Source: Kribbella qitaiheensis (GTDB lineage Bacteria > Actinomycetota > Actinomycetes > Propionibacteriales > Kribbellaceae). Taken from it: a stretch of 64,000 bases of DNA. Positions 1 through 7,769 of this stretch are shown here, in pieces (within the stretch, counting starts at the first letter, position 1; each line of letters opens with the position of its first letter). The notes under the pieces are model-generated. The model did not search any database and was not told the DNA's origin. It worked only from the letters and a program-made list of their open reading frames with translations. A program made the translations under genes and the position numbers. The stretch lies in NCBI RefSeq assembly GCF_014217565.1, contig NZ_CP043661.1:7564001-7628000 (forward strand), in the 5' to 3' direction.

Positions 1-518
1 TGATCCAGCAGGACCTGGGAACGACCTACGCCGACCGTTGCATCGAGGTTGCCCCTGGCAACCAACTCCGGATCGGCAGCTTGGATATCACTGCCGTAAC
101 GGCTGACCACGACGGCCGCCGGCTGCCCTGGTCGTCGCACCGCGGCCCTGCGCTCGGCTATCGCATCGACGGCACGCCCAGCGTGTGGTTCGCCGGCGAC
201 ACCGACCTGTACGACGGGCTCGCGGCCGAGGCGGGGCCGGTGGATCTGGCGCTCGTCCCGGTCGGCGGCTGGGGTCCCTCGCTCGGTCCTGGGCACCTCG
301 ACCCGGTCCGCGCGGCCGAAGCGGTTCGCCGGGTCGGCGCGCGCGTCGCCGTACCGGTGCACTACGGGACGTTCTGGCCGATCGGGTGCGACTGGCTGAA
401 ACCGGAGTTGTTCCTGTCGCCCGGGTCGCAGTTCAAGGCGGCGATGGCAGAGCTCGATCCGGCCGTGAAGGTAGAACTACTGGCGCCGGGGGATTCGGCC
501 GAGGTGGTTCATCGATGA
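1..518 (+). CDS. MBL-fold metal-dependent hydrolase, 5' end missing
   Basis: The reading frame is already open at base 3, so the gene begins upstream of the window. The visible 171 residues are the C-terminal two thirds of a UlaG-like metallo-beta-lactamase-fold hydrolase. GDTDLY, GHLDP and the terminal PVHYGTF supply the metal-binding Asp and His residues expected in this family, and a further His lies in TADHDG. These enzymes hydrolyse lactones or phosphoesters, but the substrate cannot be told from the sequence. The stop codon overlaps the ATG of the DedA gene (ATGA), so the two are probably translated together. The family is fairly sure; the specific activity is unknown. Confidence 0.8.
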   Translation, partial: IQQDLGTTYADRCIEVAPGNQLRIGSLDITAVTADHDGRRLPWSSHRGPALGYRIDGTPSVWFAGDTDLYDGLAAEAGPVDLALVPVGGWGPSLGPGHLDPVRAAEAVRRVGARVAVPVHYGTFWPIGCDWLKPELFLSPGSQFKAAMAELDPAVKVELLAPGDSAEVVHR

Positions 519-1108
519 CGGGCGACGACTTCGGCTGGCTGTACCTGGCCGCCCTGGCCGGCGCGGTCCTGCTCGGCGCCGTGCTGCCGGTCGTGCCGAC
601 CGGCGCGGCCGTCTCAGCGGGTGCGGTGCTGGCTTCGCACAGCAACCCGATCGGTCTGATCGGCGTACTGATCGCGGGTGCGGGCGGGGCGTATGCCGGT
701 GACCTGATCGTGTACGCCGCCTGCCGGGCGGGTGGGGAGAAGCTCGCGAAGAGGGTCGGCTGGCTCCGCGACAACGCGTCGCTGGACGCGATTCGCGAGC
801 GGTTGGCCGAGCATGAGATCACCGTGTTGCTGACGTCCAGGTTGATACCTGGCGGCCGGGTGCCGGTGCTGCTGGCGGCCGGTCTCGCGGGGTACCGCTG
901 GCATCGGTTCGCAGTCGTCGACCTGGCGGCGTCGTCGCTGTGGTCCGCGGTCTACATGGCGATCGGGCTGCTGGGCTACGCGCTGTTCGACAAGCCGTGG
1001 CAGGGGGTCGTGGCTGCGATCGCCCTGGTGCTGCTGACCACGGTGGTCAGCAGTGTGATCCAGCGACTCCGGAAAAAGACGGCCGCGGCGAAGCTGACCG
1101 CCGACTGA
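515..1108 (+). CDS. DedA/SNARE-associated family membrane protein
   Basis: This 197-residue integral membrane protein has hydrophobic segments near residues 5-30, 40-65, 130-155 and 165-187. Its middle carries SRLIPGGRVPVLLAAGLAG, the conserved Arg/Pro/Gly signature of the DedA (VTT) family. DedA proteins are proposed lipid scramblases or flippases and affect membrane potential and envelope integrity in other bacteria; a specific role here is not shown. The start at 515 is set by the ATGA overlap with the upstream hydrolase. Length and motif fit a normal, intact member. Confidence 0.82.
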   Translation: MTGDDFGWLYLAALAGAVLLGAVLPVVPTGAAVSAGAVLASHSNPIGLIGVLIAGAGGAYAGDLIVYAACRAGGEKLAKRVGWLRDNASLDAIRERLAEHEITVLLTSRLIPGGRVPVLLAAGLAGYRWHRFAVVDLAASSLWSAVYMAIGLLGYALFDKPWQGVVAAIALVLLTTVVSSVIQRLRKKTAAAKLTAD

Positions 1109-1114
1109 GCGGCT

Positions 1115-1783
1115 TCAGACTCCGAACGACATCGTCTTGAGGCGTTCTACCGTTTCGGGGTCGCCGGCGAGTTCGACCTTCGCGACCGCCTGGCGGCCGA
1201 AGCAGAACAGGACCAGTTCGGCGGGTTCACCGGTCACGGTGACCGAACCTTGGTCGGTGGACTTCTTCGCCACCGACTCGGTGCCGTCCGGCAACCGCAG
1301 TACGAGACCGCTGGGTGCCTTGCGGGTCATGCCCTTGGCGGCGAGGCGGACCTGCTTCCACAGGCCTTCCTGCTGCTCGGCCGGCAGTTGACGCACCTCG
1401 AACTCCGGACCGGCCCGGCGGACGTCCTCGTGATGGACGAAGTACTCGGTGGTGTTCAGGTTGTGGCCGAGACCGGGGATCGAGTAGATCGTGAACGGGC
1501 CCGGTCCGCGGCGGACCTTGTCGACGATCTCGGTGAAGGAGTACTTCGCCTTCGCCCGGGCCATCCGTTTCTCGGTGGTGTCGGAGAGCGCGGGAATCAT
1601 GATCCCGGGCCCGGCCAGCGGGTCGGCCTCGCGGACGTGCAGGTGGATCGCGAGGTCCCAGGTGGTCCACCCTTCGCAGAGCGTCGGCCGGTCAGGGCCG
1701 ACTTCGTCGAAGAGGTCACACAGAGCAATTCTCTCTACCCGGCTGTAGTCGGTCACAAGTCGATCGTAGTTGTCGGCACCCAA
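1115..1783 (-). CDS. TIGR03085-type DinB/mycothiol-dependent-fold protein
   Basis: The product has up to 222 residues and starts at TTG 1783, or at a GTG nine codons inside (1756), where the similarity to the family begins. It carries the sequence LCEGWTTWDLAIHLHVRE and an ED-containing HH motif (FVHHEDVRRAG). Both are hallmarks of the actinobacterial TIGR03085 family, whose fold matches DinB and mycothiol-dependent maleylpyruvate isomerase. The His residues are probably a metal site. Such proteins are often called metal-binding, and the substrate is unknown. It is convergent with the DedA gene, leaving only 6 bases between the stops, and divergent from the ABC exporter. Confidence 0.72.
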   Translation of the reverse strand: MGADNYDRLVTDYSRVERIALCDLFDEVGPDRPTLCEGWTTWDLAIHLHVREADPLAGPGIMIPALSDTTEKRMARAKAKYSFTEIVDKVRRGPGPFTIYSIPGLGHNLNTTEYFVHHEDVRRAGPEFEVRQLPAEQQEGLWKQVRLAAKGMTRKAPSGLVLRLPDGTESVAKKSTDQGSVTVTGEPAELVLFCFGRQAVAKVELAGDPETVERLKTMSFGV

Positions 1784-1869
1784 TGGCAGAATGCGATCGT
1801 TTCAATCTGAATGTACTGTCATTCGTTGTCAGTCCTGTGGCTGGCTACGCCCCTGACAGTGCCGTCATT

Positions 1870-1874
1870 AAGGA
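1870..1874 (+). promoter_or_regulatory. ribosome binding site fixing the GTG start of the exporter
   Basis: AAGGA lies 7 bases before GTG 1882. An in-frame ATG at 1783 would add 33 residues unlike the family and would start inside the divergent gene's first codon, so GTG 1882 is preferred. Confidence 0.6.
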
Positions 1875-1881
1875 TGCCCGC

Positions 1882-3735
1882 GTGCCGTTGCCGAAAGTCC
1901 CCAGCAAAGGGAGCGTGACCCGGCGTGGGTTCGCGGTCCTGCGGGTCGCGATCTGGGAGGAGCCCTGGGTCTTCACCTGGTCGGTGCTGGCCAGCGCGCT
2001 GTACGGCGCGATGACGGTCGCCGACGGGTGGGCGCTCGGCTGGTCCACCGACCACGTGATCCGGCCGGCCCTCGAGCGCGGTGACACCACCTTCGGCGCG
2101 ATCGCCTCGCTGGTCTCGCTGTTCCTCGGCATCGCGATCCTCCGGGCCATCGGCGTGGTCGGGCGGCGGGTCGGGGCCGGCGTGATGCAGTACCGGCTGC
2201 AGGCGACGTACCGGCAGCGCGTCACCCGGCAGTACCTGAAACTGCCGCTGGAGTGGCACCACAAGCACCCGACCGGCCAGCTGCTGTCCAACGCGAACGC
2301 CGACGTCGAGTCGACCTGGTACCCGATCGCGCCGCTGCCGATGGCCGCCGGCGTGATCGCGATGCTGGCCTTCGCCATGGTCGCGATGTTCGCCGCCGAC
2401 CCCTGGCTCGCGGTGGTCGGCTGCCTGGTGTTCCCGCTCGTCTTCGTGGCGAACGTGATCTTCCAGCGCACGCTTCAGCCGCTCGCCACCCGCGCCCAGC
2501 AGTTGCGCGCGGACGTCTCCGAAGTCGCTCACGAATCGTTCGACGGTGCTCTGGTGGTCAAGACGCTTGGCCGCGAGGCCGCCGAGACCGAGCGCTTCCA
2601 GACCCCCACCTTCGCCCTGCGGGACGCCAATATCGCGGTCAACCGGGCGCGGGGCGCGTTCGACCCGGTGATCGAGGGGCTGCCGCGCATCGGCGTGCTG
2701 CTCGTGTTGCTCGTGGGTGTCGGCCGGGTCCGGTCGGGCGCCGCCGATGCTGGTGATGTGGTTCAGGTGGCCTTCCTGTTCACCTTGATCGGCTTCCCGA
2801 TCCGGGCACTCGGCTGGGTGCTCGGCGAGCTGCCGCGATCCGTCGTCGGCTGGGACCGGGTTCAGCGCGTGCTCACCGCCGAGGGCGGGATGGAATACGG
2901 CGTGGCGAAGCTGACCTCGTCGGCCGCCGCGCGGCTGGAGGTGTCGCAGGTCCGGTTCGGGTATCTGCCGGACCGCGACGTACTGGCCGGCGTGGACTTC
3001 ACCATCGAGCCGGGCCGGACAGTCGCGATGGTCGGGCCGACGGGATCGGGCAAGTCGACCTTGACGACGATGCTGACCAGGCTCGTGGATCCGGAGGAGG
3101 GTGCGGTCGCAATCGACGGGCTGGAGCTGCCTTCGCTGGCTCGCGACGAGTTGGCGGGGTCGGTCGCGCTGGTTGCGCAGACCGCTTTCCTCTTCGACGA
3201 CACGATTCGCGGCAACATCACCCTCGGCGGCGACTACAGCGACGAGGAGATCTGGGACTCGCTGCGGATCGCTCAGGGCGACGGGTTCGTGAAGACCCTG
3301 CCGAACGCGCTCGACACCAAGGTGGGCGAGCGCGGTACGACGCTGTCCGGCGGGCAGCGGCAGCGGATCGCCCTGGCCCGGGCGCTGGTACGACGGCCGA
3401 GACTGCTGATCCTGGACGACGCGACTTCGGCCGTGGATCCACAGGTGGAGGCGCGGATCCTCGCCGGGCTGCGGACCGCAGTACAGGGGTCTGAAGCGGC
3501 GACCACCGTGCTGGTGATCGCTTATCGCAAGGCGACGATCTCGCTGGCCGACGAGGTGCTGTTCCTCGACGAGGGCCGGATCGCCGCGCACGGCTCGCAC
3601 CTGGAGTTGCAGGAGAGCTCCGCGGCGTACAGGGATCTTGTCGACGCGTACGAGAAGGACGCGGAGCGGCGTGAGGAAGAGGCTGAACTGGCCGCGGAAA
3701 TGAACGATCTGGACTCGGAAGGAGCATCCGCGTGA
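1882..3735 (+). CDS. ABC exporter half-transporter with degenerate ATPase site (subunit 1)
   Basis: This 617-residue type IV ABC half-transporter has six membrane helices in residues 20-310 and a nucleotide-binding domain after residue 340. Walker A is GPTGSGKST (about residue 385), the signature is a canonical LSGGQ (about 487) and Walker B is LLILDDATSAVD (about 508). The catalytic Glu after Walker B is Asp, and the switch His is Tyr (IAYRKAT, about 546). These changes mark the catalytically weak partner of a heterodimeric exporter. The next gene overlaps it by four bases (GTGA) and is the partner. The exported substrate is not predictable; multidrug or lipid-like compounds are usual for the family. 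Confidence 0.88.
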   Translation: MPLPKVPSKGSVTRRGFAVLRVAIWEEPWVFTWSVLASALYGAMTVADGWALGWSTDHVIRPALERGDTTFGAIASLVSLFLGIAILRAIGVVGRRVGAGVMQYRLQATYRQRVTRQYLKLPLEWHHKHPTGQLLSNANADVESTWYPIAPLPMAAGVIAMLAFAMVAMFAADPWLAVVGCLVFPLVFVANVIFQRTLQPLATRAQQLRADVSEVAHESFDGALVVKTLGREAAETERFQTPTFALRDANIAVNRARGAFDPVIEGLPRIGVLLVLLVGVGRVRSGAADAGDVVQVAFLFTLIGFPIRALGWVLGELPRSVVGWDRVQRVLTAEGGMEYGVAKLTSSAAARLEVSQVRFGYLPDRDVLAGVDFTIEPGRTVAMVGPTGSGKSTLTTMLTRLVDPEEGAVAIDGLELPSLARDELAGSVALVAQTAFLFDDTIRGNITLGGDYSDEEIWDSLRIAQGDGFVKTLPNALDTKVGERGTTLSGGQRQRIALARALVRRPRLLILDDATSAVDPQVEARILAGLRTAVQGSEAATTVLVIAYRKATISLADEVLFLDEGRIAAHGSHLELQESSAAYRDLVDAYEKDAERREEEAELAAEMNDLDSEGASA

Positions 3736-5528
3736 GCGCCGCAGAGGCCACCCGGCTCGACCATGGCGACGAGGCCGGCGGGCTGGAGACGCTCCGCCAG
3801 GGCATCCGGGTGTCGCCCGAGCTGGCGCGCGGCTGGTGGATCACCGGCCTGCTCGCGCTGACGATGACGGCCGGGCGGATCGTCGTACCGATCGCCGTCC
3901 AGCAGACGATCGACAAGGGGTTGTCGGGGCCGGGCGGTCCGGACATGTCGTTCGTGGCCTGGATGTGCGTGGTCTGTTTCGGCGGCGTGCTGGTCACCGG
4001 CGTCGCGTCGTACTTCACCACCGTGCGGCTCGCGACGAACTCCGAGCGCGGGCTCGCGACGATGCGGATCAAGGCGTTCCGGCACGTTCACGACCTGCCG
4101 GTGCTGACCCAGAGCACCGAACGCCGTGGCGCACTGGTCAGCCGGGTCACCTCGGACGTGGACACCGTGTCGCAGTTCCTGCAGTTCGGCGGGTTCATCT
4201 TCCTGGTCAGCCTCGGGCAGATGGTGCTGGCGACCGTGGTGATGTTCTTCTACTCGTGGCAGCTCGCGCTGGTCGTGCTGATCTGCTTCGTGCCGCTGTT
4301 CGCCAGTCTGCGGTTCCTGCAGGCGCGGATGTCGGCGGCGTACGGCATCGTCCGGGCGAAGGTCGGCGAGATGCTCTCCGCGATCGCCGAGCCGGTGGTC
4401 GGGGCGCAGGTGGTTCGTGCGTACGCGATCGAGCGGCGTACGCAGAAGCGGATCGACGCGTCGATCGAGGACTTCCGGCGGACGTCGACGCGGGCGCAGG
4501 CGATCACCGGGATCACCTTCTCCATCGGCGGTCTCGCGGCCGGGCTCGCGAACGCGGGCGTGCTGACGGCGGGCGTTTTGCTCGGGGTCGACGGGAAAGC
4601 GACGCTCGGCGAGATCCTCGCGTTCATGTTCCTGGTCGCGCTGTTCTCCGACCCGGTCCAGATCGCCACCCAGGTGCTCACCGACGCGCAGAGCGCCTTC
4701 GCCGGCTGGCGTCGCGTGCTCGGCGTCATCGCGACGCCTGCCGACGTGGTCGACCCGGGCCTGTCAGGCGTCACGCAGGAGCGGGGACCGATCACGATCG
4801 AGTTCGACGATGTGGACTTCGCTTATCCGGAAGGTGATTTGGTACTCCGCGACGTCGCGGTGCGGCTGGAGCCGCATCGGCGGGTGGCCGTGGTCGGTGA
4901 GACGGGTTCGGGGAAGACGACCTTCGCGAAGTTGCTGACGCGGTTGATGGATCCGACTTCGGGCGCAGTACTGCTCGATGGGGTGAACGCCCGGGAGATC
5001 GCGTTCACGTCGTTGCGCGAGCGGGTGGTGATGGTGCCGCAGGACGGGTATCTGTTCGACTCGTCGCTGGCCGAGAACGTCCGCTTCGGGCGTCCTGAGG
5101 TGACCGATGCCGCGTTGCTTGCGGCTTTTGAGTCGCTCGGCCTGACGGATTGGCTGGAGTCGCTGCCGGACGGGCTGGACTCGCCGGTCGGGCAGCGGGG
5201 CGAATCGCTGTCGGCGGGGGAGCGGCAGTTGGTGGCGCTGGTGCGGGCGAACATCGCCGACCCGGATCTGCTGGTACTCGACGAGGCGACCTCGGCGGTC
5301 GACCCGGGCACCGAAGTACGGGTGAACGCGGCGCTGGAGCGGCTGATGGCCGGCCGTACGTCGGTAATCATCGCCCACCGCCTGTCCACAGCCGAAGCTG
5401 CCGACGAGATCCTCGTCTTCGACGACGGCCGCGTTGTGGAGAGAGGTCCTCATTCCGAGCTGGTCGCCGCCGGTGGCGTCTACAGCCAGCTGCACGACAG
5501 CTGGATAGCTCAGCGCTCCGCTAGCTGA
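3732..5528 (+). CDS. ABC exporter half-transporter (subunit 2)
   Basis: This 598-residue half-transporter has six helices in residues 35-315 followed by a nucleotide-binding domain. Walker A is GETGSGKTT (about residue 389), Walker B is LVLDEATSAVD with the catalytic Glu present, and the switch His is kept (IAHRLST). Its signature motif, however, is LSAGE rather than LSGGQ (about 493). In known heterodimeric exporters the poor signature of one chain faces the poor Walker B of the other, so the two genes complement each other: one consensus and one degenerate ATP site. It is translationally coupled to subunit 1 through the GTGA overlap, and a strong hairpin follows the stop. Confidence 0.9.
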   Translation: MSAAEATRLDHGDEAGGLETLRQGIRVSPELARGWWITGLLALTMTAGRIVVPIAVQQTIDKGLSGPGGPDMSFVAWMCVVCFGGVLVTGVASYFTTVRLATNSERGLATMRIKAFRHVHDLPVLTQSTERRGALVSRVTSDVDTVSQFLQFGGFIFLVSLGQMVLATVVMFFYSWQLALVVLICFVPLFASLRFLQARMSAAYGIVRAKVGEMLSAIAEPVVGAQVVRAYAIERRTQKRIDASIEDFRRTSTRAQAITGITFSIGGLAAGLANAGVLTAGVLLGVDGKATLGEILAFMFLVALFSDPVQIATQVLTDAQSAFAGWRRVLGVIATPADVVDPGLSGVTQERGPITIEFDDVDFAYPEGDLVLRDVAVRLEPHRRVAVVGETGSGKTTFAKLLTRLMDPTSGAVLLDGVNAREIAFTSLRERVVMVPQDGYLFDSSLAENVRFGRPEVTDAALLAAFESLGLTDWLESLPDGLDSPVGQRGESLSAGERQLVALVRANIADPDLLVLDEATSAVDPGTEVRVNAALERLMAGRTSVIIAHRLSTAEAADEILVFDDGRVVERGPHSELVAAGGVYSQLHDSWIAQRSAS

Positions 5529-5539
5529 CCACAAGCAGA

Positions 5540-5581
5540 ACCCCGCCCCACGCAGCCTGTCAGAACTGCGCGGAGCGGGGT
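5540..5581. terminator. bidirectional hairpin terminator
   Basis: Arms ACCCCGC and GCGGGGT enclose a second pairing CGCAG/CTGCG. It lies 11 bases after the exporter stop and about 80 bases after the converging IscA-like gene's stop. No strong T run follows, as is common in high-GC actinomycetes. Confidence 0.65.
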
Positions 5582-5659
5582 CAGCTCAACTGTGCACTCT
5601 GTGATGCCCCTCAGCCACTCCCCAGTTTTCAACAGCTCAAGTGAAAACCGGGCGGTGAT

Positions 5660-5980
5660 TCAGTGCGCGGGGGCTGCGCCGTTCTCGCGGCCGGCGCCCG
5701 GCTGGGGTACCAGCAGGAACTCGACACCGCCCTTGTCGTCGACCGCGGCGTCCAGGATCTTGTCGTCGAGCGCCCCGGCCGCGTTGGACTCCAGGAACAC
5801 CCGCGCACCGCTCTCCTCGACCACCTGGTCGCCAGGCAGCGGCGCCTCGGTCGTGGTCACCGCCAGCGACGGGTCAGCCGGATTCTCCTGCGAGATCCGG
5901 ACCCCGGCGCCATCCGGAGCACCTTCCACGCCGGTGATGCTCTTGATCACCAAAGTGGCGTTCTCAGTCAGGGTAAGCAC
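5660..5980 (-). CDS. IscA/HesB-like small protein lacking cysteines
   Basis: This 106-residue protein resembles the actinobacterial HesB-like (Fe-S biosynthesis) family: MLTLTENAT at the start, GAGVRIS, GDQVVEESGARVFLE, and LDDKILDAAVDDKGGVEF near the end. True A-type carriers bind iron through three conserved cysteines, and this product has no cysteine at all, so an Fe-S carrier role is unlikely although the fold is probably kept. The start is GTG 5980, preceded by GAGGAG at about 6 bases. The region upstream is a C-rich tandem repeat. The function is unknown; the family assignment is moderately sure. Confidence 0.65.
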   Translation of the reverse strand: MLTLTENATLVIKSITGVEGAPDGAGVRISQENPADPSLAVTTTEAPLPGDQVVEESGARVFLESNAAGALDDKILDAAVDDKGGVEFLLVPQPGAGRENGAAPAH

Positions 5981-6060
5981 AACAACTCCTCGCCTAGTTT
6001 TCCGCTGAGCCGACCCCGTGCCCCTTCCCCAAACCACCAAACATCCCCGCCCCCCACCCC

Positions 6061-6240
6061 AGCCCCACCCACCCCAGCCCCACCCCACCCAGCCCCACCC
6101 CACCCGGCCCCACCCACCTCAGCCCCACCCCACCCGGCCCCACCCACCCCAGCCCCACCCCACCCGGCCCCACCCACCCGGCCTCTCACCACCCCAGCCC
6201 CACCCGGGCCGCACCCACCCCGGGCCGCACTCACCCCGCC
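6061..6240. repeat. C-rich 30-bp tandem repeat
   Basis: Three near-identical 30-base units lie at 6091-6180. Each begins AGCCCCACCCCACCCGGCCC and ends in a CACCCACC-type tail. A degenerate unit precedes them (6061-6090), and similar C-rich sequence follows to about 6240. The plus strand has almost no G outside the CGG steps, so the minus strand carries many GGG and GGGG runs that could form G-quadruplexes just upstream of the leftward IscA-like gene. Confidence 0.88.
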
Positions 6241-6251
6241 CTTCGCCGGGC

Positions 6252-6307
6252 CTTTGTGCATGGGTTGCGCATCCTGCTGCCGACGAAGGCTCACCCCGTG
6301 CACAAAG
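6252..6307. repeat. 56-bp palindromic repeat, copy A
   Basis: Left arm CTTTGTGCATGGGTTG, right arm ending CCCGTGCACAAAG. Each arm reads, in its own 5'-3' direction, close to CTTTGTGCAYGNNNTGAGCR. The length is exactly 56 bases, as in copies B-F. Confidence 0.85.
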
Positions 6308-6344
6308 CGCGCGGACGCCCTCACCACCCCGTAGTACCGGGTGA

Positions 6345-6400
6345 CTTTGTGCACGGGCTGAGCATCGCTCGCCAGCAGGATGCTCAGGTCGTGCACAGAG
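6345..6400. repeat. 56-bp palindromic repeat, copy B
   Basis: Left arm CTTTGTGCACGGGCTGAGCA and right arm GGATGCTCAGGTCGTGCACA, ending GAG, with one mismatch in the terminal CTTTG/CAGAG pairing. Same 56-base length, 37 bases after copy A. Confidence 0.9.
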
Positions 6401-6427
6401 CCTGATGTGGCTCCGCAGTATTTGCTG

Positions 6428-6483
6428 CTTTGTGCACCGCCTGAGCATCCTGCCGGGGAGGGACGCTCAGGCGGTGCACAAAG
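6428..6483. repeat. 56-bp palindromic repeat, copy C (best palindrome)
   Basis: Left arm CTTTGTGCACCGCCTGAGCA; the reverse complement of the right arm is CTTTGTGCACCGCCTGAGCG, so about 22 pairs form with one mismatch around a central loop of about 10 bases. It ends 8 bases from the stop codon of the AbiEi-like gene and could also act as that gene's terminator. Confidence 0.92.
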
Positions 6484-6491
6484 GGGAGGGG

Positions 6492-7526
6492 TCAGAAGGA
6501 GGTGTTCGCGGCTGGGGGGAGCGGCCAGCAGTGGGGGTCGTGGGGGTCTGTGGTTCGCCAGATCGGATCGGCGCCGGTACGGCGGCGGCCGCGGGTGAAG
6601 GCGGCATAGAGGCGGTTGACGAGTTCGCCGGGTCGCTGGAAGAGGTCTTCGAGGCCGAAGTGGATCAGTTCCAGATCGCGGTCCGCCAGGCGTTGGTCCC
6701 GCTCGTAGTTGCGCCGAAGCAGTCGCCGACGTTCGGCGGGAGTGGCGGCCTCGAACTTCGCGAGGCCATCCGCTTCGCCTACCGTGCGACCGTCCGGCCA
6801 CCAGAAATCAACCCGTTCAAGCATCCACGTATGGCCGTCCCAGAACTGAGCCTGCAACACCGGCGCGGGCAGTCCGGCATCGGCGAAGACCACTCGCGCC
6901 ATCGACTCGAGTGCCGATTCTGCTCGCGGATCGGCGAAGGCGACGGCCGACCTTGCCCGCTGGATCCCAGGCCAGCCGGATTGTCGGCGTACTGCGTCGT
7001 CGAGTTCGGCGCGCGAAACCGAGAGCGCAAGGGCATGGTCCGCCGTCACCACCGCCTCGGCGAACGGCAGTTCGCGGGCGAGATCGACGACAGTCCGCGA
7101 GTCGGAGGTCAGCAGGAGTCCGCGGTGCCGCTGCAGCTCGGGTGACGTCAGGTCGGCTCGTCGCAGTACGACGTCATCGCGCTTCTGGTTGCGCCGCTGC
7201 TTCCCGGGTTCGCAGGTGAGCCAGACCGGGTTGGTCAGGAGCCGGTGGTTGTCGGTCCAGACACGGAGATCGCGGAGTACGGCGGCAGTGCGGTGACTGA
7301 TGACCGATCGCGGATGCGCCGCCTGTGCGCATCCCGCCCGGGCGGTCTGTTCGTCGAGGGACCCGCTGATGTACCGGTGATGGAACCGCTGAAGCGACCG
7401 ATTGCGGATCAGGCGTTGCACGTCGTGATTGTGCAGCCCGAGTTGGCGGAGGTCGCCGACGGTCTGTGGCTCGCGAGCGGCCGCCAGCAACGCCTGCCGG
7501 ACCTCGTCGCTGAGCTTCTTCACCAT
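6492..7526 (-). CDS. AbiEi-like / DUF559-type protein flanked by palindromes
   Basis: This 344-residue protein has an N-terminal wing-like region (VGDLRQLGLHNHDVQRLIRN) of the type found at the start of AbiEi-family antitoxin-like proteins. Its C-terminal third resembles a DUF559 (Vsr-like) nuclease fold: SALESMARVVF, then VDFWWPDG, then EADGLAKFE and the basic RRNYERDQRL. The E...D..E spacing is compatible with a PD-(D/E)XK-type site. The start ATG 7526 has GGGAGG six bases upstream. No AbiEii-type toxin gene is adjacent. Four 56-bp palindromes surround it, three downstream and one upstream. Whether it acts in toxin-antitoxin, defence or DNA processing cannot be decided from this sequence. 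Confidence 0.7.
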   Translation of the reverse strand: MVKKLSDEVRQALLAAAREPQTVGDLRQLGLHNHDVQRLIRNRSLQRFHHRYISGSLDEQTARAGCAQAAHPRSVISHRTAAVLRDLRVWTDNHRLLTNPVWLTCEPGKQRRNQKRDDVVLRRADLTSPELQRHRGLLLTSDSRTVVDLARELPFAEAVVTADHALALSVSRAELDDAVRRQSGWPGIQRARSAVAFADPRAESALESMARVVFADAGLPAPVLQAQFWDGHTWMLERVDFWWPDGRTVGEADGLAKFEAATPAERRRLLRRNYERDQRLADRDLELIHFGLEDLFQRPGELVNRLYAAFTRGRRRTGADPIWRTTDPHDPHCWPLPPAANTSF

Positions 7527-7769
7527 CCCAATCCTCCCGGAATCACCCCACCTCCCGCTTTCCCACCTGTGGACAACGTCGGCCGATGGATTCTCCGACC
7601 GCCTTTGTGCACGGGGTGAGCGTCCGCCCGGCGACAGGCACTCAGCCCATGCACAAAGGCGGCGGGAAGGGCGGGGCACATGGGTGGGCGGGGGTGGGCG
7701 GGGGTGGGGCAGGGGCGGCGGCGGGAAACCCGGGTGCGGGGTGGGGGTGGGGTGGTGTGGGATGGGGGG
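7527..7769. other. divergent intergenic region, G-rich, with palindrome D
   Basis: It separates the AbiEi-like gene (minus) from the acetyltransferase (plus). It holds palindrome copy D and then a very G-rich stretch (about 7660-7769) with many GGGG runs. No gene is supported here. Confidence 0.7.
7603..7658. repeat. 56-bp palindromic repeat, copy D
   Basis: Left arm CTTTGTGCACGGGGTGAGCG; right arm ends CAGCCCATGCACAAAG. Same 56-base length and end sequences as copies A-C. It lies on the 5' side of the AbiEi-like gene, so that gene has copies on both sides. Confidence 0.9.

Larger units (their letters stand above)
5981..6491. other. intergenic repeat-rich stretch without a gene
   Basis: About 510 bases separate the AbiEi-like gene from the IscA-like gene, both on the minus strand. 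The stretch holds the ribosome binding site of the latter, a C-rich tandem repeat (6061-6240) and three 56-bp palindromes (6252, 6345, 6428). Reading frames through it are low-complexity Pro/His or Gly/Trp strings and I do not regard them as genes. Confidence 0.8.

Noticed and set aside
1783..1881. N-terminal extension of the ABC exporter from ATG 1783
   Set aside because: No ribosome site, not family-like, and GTG 1882 has AAGGA at ideal spacing.
3006..3012. GGGCCGG in the first ABC gene as another frameshift site
   Set aside because: The frame runs through it in normal NBD sequence (EPGRTVAMVGP), so this copy is genuine.
6252..6483. CRISPR array from the spaced palindromes
   Set aside because: The units are 56-base palindromes with unequal short gaps (37 and 27 bases), differ in sequence in the arms, and no cas gene is in the window.
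5968..6801. Long Gly/Trp- or Pro/His-rich reading frames through the C-rich repeat
   Set aside because: Composition comes from the tandem repeat and palindromes; no ribosome site and no domain.
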